Source: Flaccisagitta enflata
Taxonomy: Eukaryota; Chaetognatha; Sagittoidea; Aphragmophora
Assembly: GCA_965153355.1 (NCBI GenBank)
Contig: OZ231127.1
Location: 20,832,001-20,896,000 of the forward strand
Direction: 5' to 3'
Length of the DNA: 64,000 nucleotides
This document shows positions 46,427-58,128 of this stretch, piece after piece. Position numbers and translations under genes: made by a program. The notes beneath the pieces are model-generated. The model did no database searches and had not been told where the DNA came from. It saw nothing but the letters and a program-made list of their open reading frames with translations. Numbering within the stretch: the stretch's first letter is position 1; every line of letters begins with the position of its first letter.

Positions 46427-49400
46427 CCTCTTTCTCTCCGTTAATTTTTGAACGTAATCGATAGGAGCATGTACGTACGCAAGTCTACTTTGTACACCCC
46501 GCTATGTCAGTGTGTTAGTTGGTTGGTCCCCTTACACTTTCTCAGCGTTTTTTGGCTCACTGCTCCTCCTTAAATACCCATGACCTTATCTATCATTGCT
46601 CCTGCTCATTCGCACACAACTGGGGTAACCGTGTATCTGGCCTTGGGTATCCATCTCTTACAAACACACATTTCATACTCCATCGCGCATATTTCATCAG
46701 TTTATGCACTTAGAAATAATATGGTGAACCATCTCAACTCTGTCCTTTGATAACAATTTTTATTTTCTTTCTGTTTCCACTGTTTCATCTTTCTGAAGAG
46801 TAAACGGTCAATATGAGGGATTAAAACCCTCTTTTTTTATGGAGGAGAATATTTTCTTAGCTTAAAAAAATGGGTCAAATGGATTTCAACGGGATCAGAA
46901 TAATTGTATGTAGTAATGGGTAGACCAGAAAAGACATACTACAGTATGATTGTTCTGAACTGTAACATAAGATGAGGACATAACGCAAAAACTGAAAGGG
47001 CTAGCCAAATTTTGAAAACAGTCCTTGGAAGATATGAGTTAGCAGATTTTTGTGAGAAAACTCCAAGGATTTTTTCGTAAAATTTGATCCAATTAACACA
47101 TCATGAACCGGAGGGTAATTTCTGCAAAAAAGGGTGTTTTTATTATGACTAAAATGAACTGCCATCCTTTAGATTGCTCTCATTTCTTAACGGTAAGAGC
47201 TACTGATCCCAGATTGGTCTCAAATGAAAGATATTTTGATGTAGTTTTAGGAGAAAAAATGAGAAAAAGGCATTTTTAAAGAGTTATCACGCAAAGCATA
47301 AATGATATTGTCTTTTCAGGAAAAATTTTATGCAGAATTGACTTTCAGTTCACCGAATACAATCAGGACTCGAATTAAGCAAATCCCTTGAGCTTTTCTC
47401 AAAAACTACTTTAAAAAATCTTTCATTTGAGACCAATCTGGAATCTGTAGCTCAATCCGTTGAAAAATGAGAGCAATTTAAAGAAAAACAGTTCAGTCAA
47501 CATCACTACAATATTTTCACTTTTTTTCACTTTGCAAATTTTGATCTCAAGTTAAAAAGGAACAAGAGGATCATATTTTTTCTAGAAAATCCTTGGAATT
47601 TTTGAGTAATAATCTGCAAACTCATATTTTCCAAGAACTTTTTTCAGAATTTTGCTAGCCCTTCTAGTTTTTGCGCCATGCCCTCATCTTATGTTACAGT
47701 TCAGAACAATCATACTGTAGGAAAACTTGGCATAATAAGAACCAACAAACTGATCGATGAAAAAGAAAAAACCTAGTGGGTAAGTATATAAGTCTGTCCA
47801 TCTCAAGCTATACGGTATTTCCAAGCAGGTTTTCACAAAACTGCCCTTAGTAGTGGTACCAGCGATCTGCCAATGAGTGTGCAACATTTTCGTCTCAAAT
47901 TTCATTGTAGCAACAAAGCTTTGGGCATGTATGCCAGCCGTTTCTATGACTTTCATGACAGTGATATGTTTAGAGATGACATAAGAATAACAAAATCGCC
48001 ATGTTCAGTTTTGTAATTTGATAAAAAAAATAACATTTCAGTAAAATAGTAGTTCACTTAGACAAGCTCTCACTCATAAACCATTTGAGCTACAGGCTTG
48101 GAATTGGTCTAGAATGAAAAGAAATTCTGAAATCTTGTGAAAAAACAGTGAAAACAATTTATTCCCACTAATTTTTAGTTACGGACACGCAACTTTAATA
48201 GAGGCTATGTCCGTCATTCGGTCGGTCCAACAGTTGGTCCGTCATGGTGATCGAGTTGGAAAGTATGAAACCATGCATTTCCGCCCCTGCCCACCCATCC
48301 GCAACTGGTATTGGCCATGTACCCAGCCGCAACTGGTATTGGCCATGTACCCAGCCTTGTATAATAACCAATAAAGTGGTACATATTTTTTATTCCCTTC
48401 GCAATCAACTTTGACATTGAAGACCACCCCTTCTTCATCCTAATGTCACTTCTAAACGAATACGTTAGAACAGCCTGCAAAGTCCCATTCTGAAGATCTT
48501 TCACAGAGCTTCATGTGCAAAGGGTCATGGACTTTGCTATGCTTTTTCAATTGCGTGGATGTAAAACACTGACAAACATATTTTGTCCCATCTTTTAATT
48601 CGAGAGAACCTCATCGAGTTGAAAGGATTCTCAGGGGAGAAGGGGGGGGGAATAACAAACAACACAAGTCCACAATATCGTTGCCAACAGGTGGGCAAGG
48701 GCGTCCATCCCCCATCCCCACCCCACGACTCCAACCCCACACCTCCCAAACCCACTCAAACATACACAAACAATGTGTAAAATGCTAGTTTTCCTATTTT
48801 TTTTTACTTATTTCCATGAATGGACAGACCACGGACCAATGGACGACCAAAGCCACTTAAACTGTTGCGTGTCTGCAACAATAGTGGTTACTGCTGTTTC
48901 ATTCTGTATGCCTGCGCGTGTATCCATCTTATCTGTCTGCAATTGTCCGTTTGTCTCAAAACAAAATAAAAACGCGGGGGTAAACAATTAGCACTTCGCA
49001 AAAACAGATCGCTAGTCATCTGGCTCTCTGACATTCTTCCTTTCTGTCAACCTTTGTGTCGGTTTACCTGTCACTGGCAGTATAATTACTGTCAGTCTGT
49101 TTACTGTCAGTCTGTTTACTGTCAGTCTGTTTACCTGTTAGTCTGTACTTTTACTAATCAATATGTCCATGTACGATTTTGAGTCTGCGCTTGTATTTTC
49201 CTCTGACCTAAACTCAAAAGAAATAACGACTGGCAGAAAACACTCGCATGGAGTGGGAAAAAAAGTTAGGACTCGACTAAGATAGACTTAGATAGATAGA
49301 GACAGAGAGACAGACACTGCAAAACAGGTCAAAGGAAATCATTTGTCTTTCAGTCAAAAGATGAAAACAGTTTTTTGTGTGTTTGTTTATTTGTTAGTTT

Positions 49401-52400
49401 AGAAAGCCAAAAATTGAAAATCAGCTAAAATTGAGCAAAATATGCACCTTTAGGGCCAATAATGCTCATTCAGGGCCAGTTGCATAAAAAAATAACGGTA
49501 AAAGTTCCTTCAGGCTGTCACGATCAAACTCTAGAGCTTCATGTTAGTCGGTTTACCTCAAAAAAGGGTGTAGTTTGCCTGTAAATTAGCTCCAAAGGTG
49601 AAAAATCTGACAAAAATGCTCATTTTGGGGCCCATATGCTCGATCAGGGCCAGGGGCGGTGAGGGATCCCGCCAGATTTCGCCATTTTTGACCTCAGAAA
49701 CGGATTCTATGGGTCAAAAACCTTAAGATATCAATCCTCAAATCGCCTGTGAAATTCCATCGACATTTTGGACCCCATTAATCTCACACCCTCATACACT
49801 CACTTAGGGGCAACGGGTACCGCTGACCATCTAACGCTTTTGCGACTATTATTAGTTTATATTCCAAATATCACTCTCTTAACTTTATTTGTTTTCCTGT
49901 AATGAATTCCCCCGTATTTCCAAGTCTAGATGACATCTACTGTACAACATTCCTAATTTTGGAGCGTTTTGAAGCCTGGGTTTCATAAAAACTAGGTTCC
50001 CATAGAACATCATTTACTTGTTTATTCATTCATGCACTCATCCATTCATTAGAAACACTCACTCATCAAAAACAATCATCTTCACATTCGTAATCAGTGA
50101 CACGCACATAATGGCAATAAATGGCCCTTGTTTTTTTTTCAATTGAAAAAAATATCATCAATTCATCAAATGAGGGTGAAATTTCAAACTATTATACGCA
50201 GAGGAAAAGGCAAAGAATAAGGCAAATACATGCGCTTTGCAATTCATGAATGAGTTAATGAATGAGTGAATGAACGAATCTATGAATGAATGAATAAATG
50301 AATGAGTTATATCTGAATGATTGATCAAAGGAATGAAAACGGAAGTGAAAAAAGAATGCTAAGAACGCCGATTTTGTTTTGTTTTTTTTTTTTCATGAAA
50401 GTGTGACAGATCAAATAAATGAGAGAGACAAGAGCGTGCACGCCGGGCACGCAGCTAGTATAAGCTGCGTGCCCGACAGCCAAACTGCGTGCACCGGGCA
50501 CGCGGGCACGCTCTATTTTCAGGCCTGCTTGTGGCCCAGATTCCAACCTTGAGGCCCAAATCTCAGACTTGAGGCCCAAATCGCAGTCTTGAGTTCCAAA
50601 TCTCAGCCTCAAGGCCCAACCCAGCCTTGAAGCCCAAAGACCGGGATTTGAGCCTAAATTCCAGCCTTTAGGCTCAAATCTCAGCCTTGAGGCCCAAATC
50701 TCCGCCTCAAGGCCCAAATCCCATCCTTGAAGCCCCAGGGCTGGGATTTGGGCCTCAAGGCTGGGATTTGGGCCTCAAGGCTGGGATTTGGGCCTCAAGG
50801 CTGGGATTTGGGCCTTGAGGCTGAGATTTGGACTTCAAGGCTGGGATTTGGGCCACAAAGCTGGGATTTGGGCCTCGAGTCTGAGATTTGGGCCTCGAGG
50901 CTGGGATTTGGGCCTTGAGGCTGAGATTTGGGCTATGAGGCAGAGGGGGGGGGGACATGGGGGAAGGAGAAGAAGAAGGAGGAGGAGAAAATCCTCCATA
51001 TGTGTAAAAGCATCGGTCATTGACACCTTCGGGGCCTCTGCCCTGCTCCAATCAACTTCAGGGCAATGGTACCGCTGACCATCGAATTGCGACTATCTGG
51101 TATTAATGAGTTTTTTGGGCTCACCGCTCTGAAATCTGAATAGGTCACCCAAGGGCAATATGTGGTCAGCGATACCCGTTGCCCTGCTTTGCATGAATGT
51201 AAATTTGAGTGAAGGGAAGCAGGGCAGCGGCCCCAAAGGGGACGAAATCCTGTAGAACACAGGGGTACCTTGATTAAAGGCCTGAGAAAGCCAGTTGGAG
51301 ACCTCGGTAGGCTGATTTGAGGCCTGAGAGTGTTAAACTAAGGCTCATAAGGCCAAGGAGGACTGATTTGAAGCCTGAGAGCTCTGATCTGTGGCCTGAG
51401 AGGCCCTATTTGAGGCTTGGGGCCGGATATGAGACCTGACAGGCCTGACGGGCTGGATTTGAGGCCTGACAGGCCTGATTTGGGGTCTGATGGGCCTGAT
51501 TTGAGGCCTGAGAGGCCTGATGGAGGGGACAAACAAACAAACAGATGAACGAACAAAAGTTCCCCTGTGTTCTATAGGACTTTGTCCTCTTTGGGGCCGC
51601 TGCCCAAAGACTATGATCTTTGGGATTAAAATGCTGATTATAGCCATTTTAGCCCATTTTTTTCCTGTTTTTGGCCTATTATGCCCCGGTATCAATGACA
51701 AAAGCTCTCAATGAGTATGTTTGACCTAGTTTTGAATGGATTTAGTTAAAGTTACAAAAAGTTTCTACCCACTTTGAGTTTTTAGGTGAAAATGTCAATT
51801 TTGGCCATTTTAACAGTGGCAAAATAAAAAAAGAGACAACTTGTTTAGCTGATTTGTGCTGAACTGAAGATTTAAACTATAAAAAATCAGTGACCGTTTG
51901 AAAGCTCTGCGAAAGATCTTTCAAATGAGACGTTGCTGGTTATTCTAGCTTTATTTGTTTAGAAATGGCACAAGAATGAATAAAAACATTGCCATATTCA
52001 ATTTTGGGATTCAACTGAATTTAAAAGGTTTTGAAAAGAAGTAGTTCACTTTGACGAGCTGTAACTCTTAAACGGTTTGAGTTACAAATCTGGGATTGGT
52101 CTTAAATAAAAGAAAATTCAAAAATCTTTGAAACAACGTTGAAAAAAAAAGTTCAAATAAATTTTTCTACCTTGTTTTTTTTTGAACTAACAAAAAGTTG
52201 CAGCTTTTTCAATGTGACTTTTTCATTTTTGACCATCTACTCTTTATTCTCATGTCATTTCTTAAGAAATAAAGCTATGACAACCAGCATGGTCTCATTT
52301 CGAAGATCTTTCGAAGAGCTTTCAAATGGTCATAGGTTTTGCTATGTTTTTCTAATTTGATGAATATGAAACATTGAAAAACATTTTGTCTCTTTTTTTA

Positions 52401-55187
52401 TTTTGCCACTGTTAGGCCAATTTGGCCTGTTTTTGGCCTGTTATGGCTCCGGAATCAGTTTCCAAAGACCTCAATAAGTATATCTGACGTAGTTCTGACT
52501 GGATTGAATAAGATAGGCAAAAAATTCTTTATATTAATGATCTGTGTGATGTAAATGTCAATTTTGGCCATTTTTGGACATTTTTGGCCTGTTATGGCCC
52601 CAGTATTAGTTTCCAAAGCTCTGAATGAATATATTTGACCTAGTTCTAACTGGATTGAGTGTGATTGACTAAAAAATTCTTTTCAACAATGACCTCCGTT
52701 ATGAAAATGCTGATTTTGGCCATTTTAGGTCATATTTGGCCGGTTTTTGGCCTGTTAGGACCCCTGTATCAGTAACCAAAGCTCTCAACGAGTATATTTG
52801 ACCTATTTCTGACTGGATTGAGTGAGATTAGCGAAAAAATTTGAAATAACAATGATCTATTTGATTAAAATGCCAATTTTTGCCATTTCAGGCCTGTTTT
52901 TGGCCTGTTTTTGGCCTGTTATGACCCCTGTATCAGTATTCAAAGCTCTCAATGAATATTTTAGACCTATTTCTGACTGGATCGAGTGATATTAACGAAA
53001 AAATTTGGAATAACAATGACCCACTTGATGAAAATGCCGATTTTGGCCATTTTAGGCCATTTTTGGCCAGTTTTTGGCCTGTTGAGACCCCCACATCGGT
53101 ATCCAAAGCTCTCAATGAATATATTTGACCTATTGCTGACTGGATTGAGTGAGATTAACGAAAAAATTTGGAATAACAATGATCTACTTGATGAAAATGC
53201 CAATTTTGGCTATTCTAGGCTATTTTTGGCCTGTTATGACCCCCGTATCGGCATCAAAAGCTCCCAATGAGTATATTTTACCTAGTTCTGGCTGGATTGA
53301 GTGATAATAGCGAAAAAATTCTGTATAACAATGATCTGCAAGATAAAAATGCTGATTTTGGCCATTTTAGGCCATTTTTGGCCTGTTTTTGGCCTGTTAT
53401 GATCCCCGTACCAGGGTCCGAAGCTCTCAATGAGTATATTTGTCCTAGTTCTGACTTAATTGAGAGTGATTGGCAAAAAAATTTTAAATAACACTGATAT
53501 TTTTGGAAAAAATGCTGTTTTGGGCTGTTCTGGGCCATTTTTGGCCTGTTTTTGGGGATCTACAGTCCCAATATGACCATGAAATTCTCGTAAACTGTAT
53601 ATGCACTTTAGTTCTTGTTAGGTTTGACTAAAAAACGCAACCAGGCGACTGCAGTGTACTCCAAATAGCCAAAAAGTGCATTTTTACCCCAAAAATGGCA
53701 AAAAAATGGATTTTTGAAAGGGGGGCCCAAAAAATATTCCAAAACGGAGGTCAGATTTGTGTTCAGCACGAAAAAATATGTCAGAATAGTGAAGTTCCAG
53801 AGCTTTTTGGCAATTTTGACCCCACACTTCCTTAAGCTCCCTGACTAATAAGAGCGGAGGAGGGACCCAAGTTTTAGCATCACCCCCTAGAGCTTATGTG
53901 GCTCAGACATTCTTCTCACTTGCTATGGCGGTTTACATTTTAGGTGGATACAATTGGCGCCACTGTGGCGGTTTTTGAATTTCCACTTAGAACACCCTTA
54001 GACTCTGCAAAATCACCCTTCGGCGCCCCCCAAAAAATTGAACAAGTTTTCTTCAATTTTGACAATTTTGGAGTGTTCTAGGTGGAAATTTTAAAATCGC
54101 CACAGTGACGCCAATTGTATTCACCTAGCCACAGCGAGTTAAAAATTTCTTATTTAAGCTGTAGGGGGTGATGCTAAAACTTTGTGTCCCTCCTCCACTC
54201 TTATTAGGGTCCCGTCTGTAATGTACCCACTGTTCATGCATGCTTAATTCGTATATCTGGTCAGGATCAATCTACTACCCTGAGATTCTCTGTATTGGTA
54301 CAGTTGGTAATCCATTCTGCCTACTTTCATGTTAGGTCGTAGAGCAAAGAAAAGCCTGTTGAGGCATCAGTCACCATTGATTTGATAACGTATAGTAGTC
54401 GCAATAGAGCACAAGATTTCGGATTATAACGTCCTTATTGGATTTCTTCTAAAACTTTTTTAACCACCTATCAACCACAAAAACCCCGAGAGACCAAAAC
54501 TCATATCACTTTTCAATTACCCATGCACGAAAGGATGGATGAAATCATGTGGATATTTCCAATTCTAATCTAGTTTAGTTGAGCGAAATAATGGGAATGT
54601 GTTGGCTTTTATGAATTGCAGATGTGAAACAAAAAAATCTGAACGGGAAGCAAAGCCTTATATAGACGCGAGTCTCCTCTAGATATGGATGGGCGAGGGG
54701 CAGAATCAAACCTTACAACGAACGGTCAAGTCGACTGACGGATTGTTGTTTCTATAGATTTTCTTTGGAGAACGTGGGGGGGGGGGGAATGAGTACTTTA
54801 TTCGTGTTTTTATATGAAATACGTGTGTATAAGACCGACTTACTCCTTAATTCATAAGTCGCGAGTATAGGACTTTGGCATGAAAGACAAACAGAATGGA
54901 CATGATTTCCTGGTTAACCTCTCTAAAAGGGGTTCTCGATTTTAAAGACGGAGGAAAAAAAAACCTTGACTATCAAAGAGAAAAAGAATACGAAGAAAAA
55001 GGGAAAAAAAAGGAAAAGATTTTTCTTCGTTTGTCCTAAAAATCTCGATTTGGTTAGGATCTGCATTCTTTCTCTCCTTTAATTTGTAAATAAACCGTTT
55101 TCCAGGTCTCTTCATGTTGCATGATGGGTGAAAGAAATCAAATCTAAGATATTTTTCGAGCGACGACGTTTCTCCATTCTGCTATTA

Positions 55188-55219
<32 letters not shown>

Positions 55220-57907
55220 TAGATAGTCCTCGATGGTAGGCTGTTGCCCACATGGTGAGGAATTCGTTCTGAATTCGTGGTGGATGAGTTTATATCGAAT
55301 TTAGGCGCATCGTGTTTCTCTGTTGACTAGAAAATTCACCACATCCACAAGTCTATTGTGAGTTGTTTTGAACGTAACTCGTCTCTTGTTTATCGTAAAG
55401 GTTTTTAAACTCGTTCGTTGATTTCGCGTTTTTCGTAGTCTCAGGAAGGCTGTTCCATTCTTTGGTAATTCTTACATTGTAAAAGTTTTTACGAACATCT
55501 AGGCGACATGACGGGACGTTCATGATGTGCGTCTTCTTCGTTTCTCCAGTGTCCGATATGTACGTGTTTGCTCTTGTCGGTCTCGTATTTTCGGGATCCT
55601 TCATTGAAAACCACTCATTCGATTCCACCCGACTGATTCCTTTCACTGCCTTGAACGTTTGGATCTGGTCGCCTCGGCGCCGACGATTCTCGAGCGATGT
55701 TAGACCGGCATTTTTTAACCTCTCGTCGTAATTTTCACCTCTTTTATCGGAGAACGAACGGACTAGTCTTTTCTGCACCTTCTCGAGCGTATCGACGTCC
55801 TTCTGCAGCCATGGATTCCACGCGGCTACGGAGTATTCCAATTGAGGCCTGACAAATGTTTTGTAAAGGGGGACCAGGTAATTTGACTTTCTATAATGGA
55901 AGGATCTGAGGATCTTACCGAGGGTCATATTCGCTTTCCTGGCGGCTGCTTCACATTGTGTTGCTGGCTTCATCGAATGGTGCACCCATACTCCAAGGTC
56001 TTTTTCCATCGTGACTTCCTCGAGCTTGCAGCCGTCCAAGTAGTATTCGGTTTTGCGGTTGTTGTTTCCAACATGCATAACTTTGCATTTGGTTGCGTTG
56101 AAACACATTTCCCACTCACTTGCCCACCTGTTCAAATTGTTGAGATCTTCTTGCATCTTGCGCGCATCATCTTCGTCTTCCACCACCATCGCCATCTTGG
56201 TGTCGTCAGCAAATTTCCAGAGAAGAGCGTATAAGGTTGCTGTATCAACATCGTTTATAAAAATATTAAATAATATTGCACCGAGCACCGATCCCTGAAG
56301 AACACTGCTTAGTACATCTGCCCATTCCGAGAGTTCGCCTTCGAGTACCACGCGTTGTTTCCTCCCCGACAGCCAGTCCTCAATCCATTCCAAAAGATTT
56401 CCCGCAATTCCAATACGTGAAAGTTTTTTGATAAGTCTGCGATGGCAGACTTTATCAAAAGCCTTTGCGAAATCCAGATATATGATATCAAAATTTTTTC
56501 CTTCATCTAGCCATCTGGTAGTCTGATCCATGAACTCGATCAAATTTGTCTGGCAGGATCTACCAGATCGGAAGCCATGTTGCGACTTTTCGAACAGATT
56601 GTTCTTCTCAATATGATCGGTCATGTCTTCCTTTATTATTCTCTCCAGTACTTTTCCGACAACACATGTAAGACTCACGCCCCTGTAGTTACTAGGATCG
56701 GAACGCTTACCCTTGTTTTTGTATATTGCCGTGATATGAGCTTGTCGCCAGTCATCCGGAATTGCCTTCGCCTCCAAGGATTTTTTGAAGAGAATACAAA
56801 GTGGTCGCGCAAGGTCAGTCTTTAGCATCTTCAATACTTTTGGCGCCACTCCGTCGGGACCAGCCGCGGTTCCTTCTTTAAGCCCGTCGATTATTCTTAT
56901 AATTCTTTCCTCCGATATATAGACATTCTCGAGCAGCGGCGTTTCCGGATCTCGATTTATATTAGGCGGTTCTTTATCACTTCTAGTGAAGACGGATGAG
57001 AAAAAAGTTTCGGATCTCGAAATGATTCGAGGGTATGAATATCGCCCTGATGTATCTAATATCGTTGATACTTTGCCAAGTTTTTGCATGATTTCGTTGC
57101 CCGATGGGGACTGGGGGTCAATTAGGAGCGTTAGAACTTAGAACTCATTCTTTGTTCAAAGTTAGAGGAATGATTGATAAGTGGGGTGTTAGTTGGTCTC
57201 CGGGTGGTTTCAGTTTCACAGATGTTTATGATTGAGTTATCTAGAACAAGGAAATTCTTCGTCTCTTTAAAAAAGAAAAACTGAACCCAACGATTCACTA
57301 GGTGATGAACGAATAAACAAGGAAAATTTCTTTCCAGTTATCCCTCTCAGCCCCGGTTCGTATTGTTTTCAAGAAGAAATGACGTTTGATATTATCCAGG
57401 CTTGCTTATGACAGTCCGGTCCAGTCGTTTGGCTGCTGAAGCGCGATGAAGTCTGTCATCGTTTTGGAAAACAGTTTTGCCAAGGTTTTGATACAAGTTG
57501 GCGAATGTCGTGGGGATTCTTGCTCGGGCGGCTTAGATCTTAGATAATAAAGAGTCGAGGGATTTGGTGTATCGATGAAAGGGGGACGCGTCGGATGGCA
57601 ATAAAACCGCGGTTGAGGTCCGCTTTGGAGAGGAAACTACGATCTTGAGTGCTTAAAACTGGTCGTATCACTGTTATAAATGTAATCCTTGTCAATTTGC
57701 AAATTTTAACTTGCCTGAAGACATCAGGTAACTGTTTGCCTGTTCGCCTATTGCATCGTTCCTTTTCATCTGATTTCAGTCAATGTATTGCAATAATGAA
57801 CTGCACTTCCCGGGTGGTATCCCCCACCGGGTCTTCAACATCTTTATTTGTGCTCTCACCACCCCACTCTTTCTGTCTTTGTTTCTTTGCTTCTGTCTTT
57901 CTTTCTG

Positions 57908-57943
<36 letters not shown>

Positions 57944-58040
57944 TCAATTCTCTCTTTAATTCTTAACTTACATCTTTCTTATATCCTATATTTATATAAC
58001 TTTATATCTCTTATCTTCTTCTCTTTCTCTCTCTTCTCTC

Positions 58041-58128
<88 letters not shown>

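Larger units (their letters stand above)
44541..49855. mobile_element. ~5.3-kb insertion with inverted arms and a GGCAGC...GCGACTAT boundary pair
   Basis: It interrupts the MITE between GCATCCAT and TATTAG. It starts CTGGCAGCCCGAAGGGGCCG and ends ACCGCTGACCATCTAACGC then TTTTGCGACTAT. Arms at 44870-45350 and 49420-49797 are inverted copies (for example GGCGGGATCCCCTACCGCCC against GGGCGGTGAGGGATCCCGCC-like text). It contains the 20-bp GGCCCAAATCCCAGCCTCAA minisatellite (44650-44815), a (GA)n tract and the inner 776-bp MITE. Confidence 0.68.
44080..49942. mobile_element. TA-flanked palindromic MITE split by a ~5.3-kb insertion
   Basis: The left end CAGTAGATGTCGTCTAGACT continues as TGGAAATACGGGGGAATTCA. 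The right end reads CCCCCGTATTTCCAAGTC then TAGATGACATCTACTG and stops at 49942; TA lies outside both. The intact relative at 59460-60014 is 555 bp. Here the right part is displaced to 49856 by an insertion starting near 44541. Confidence 0.83.
38547..54219. mobile_element. 15.7-kb foldback-like element with concentric nested inverted repeats
   Basis: The outer ends are ACAGACGGGACCCTAAT (38547) and its inverse, ATTAGGGTCCCGTCTGT (to 54219). They continue inward as TAGTCAGGGAGCTTAA and GTGTGGGGTCAAAATTGCC on both sides. Next come arms of ~175-bp tandem repeats (38.6-40.0 and 51.6-53.8 kb), then GGCCTCAAATCC-type minisatellites (40.1-41.4 and 51.3-51.5 kb). Further in are further inverted pairs down to a 776-bp MITE at 46942-47717. 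No long ORF occurs inside. Long inverted arms built from tandem repeats are the defining trait of foldback elements. No flanking target dupl ication is evident. Confidence 0.78.

Noticed and set aside
38547-54219. Polinton/Maverick (15-20 kb with long inverted ends)
   Set aside because: Size and inverted ends fit, but no polymerase, integrase, protease or capsid-like frame is present, no 6-bp duplication is seen, and the arms are satellite.
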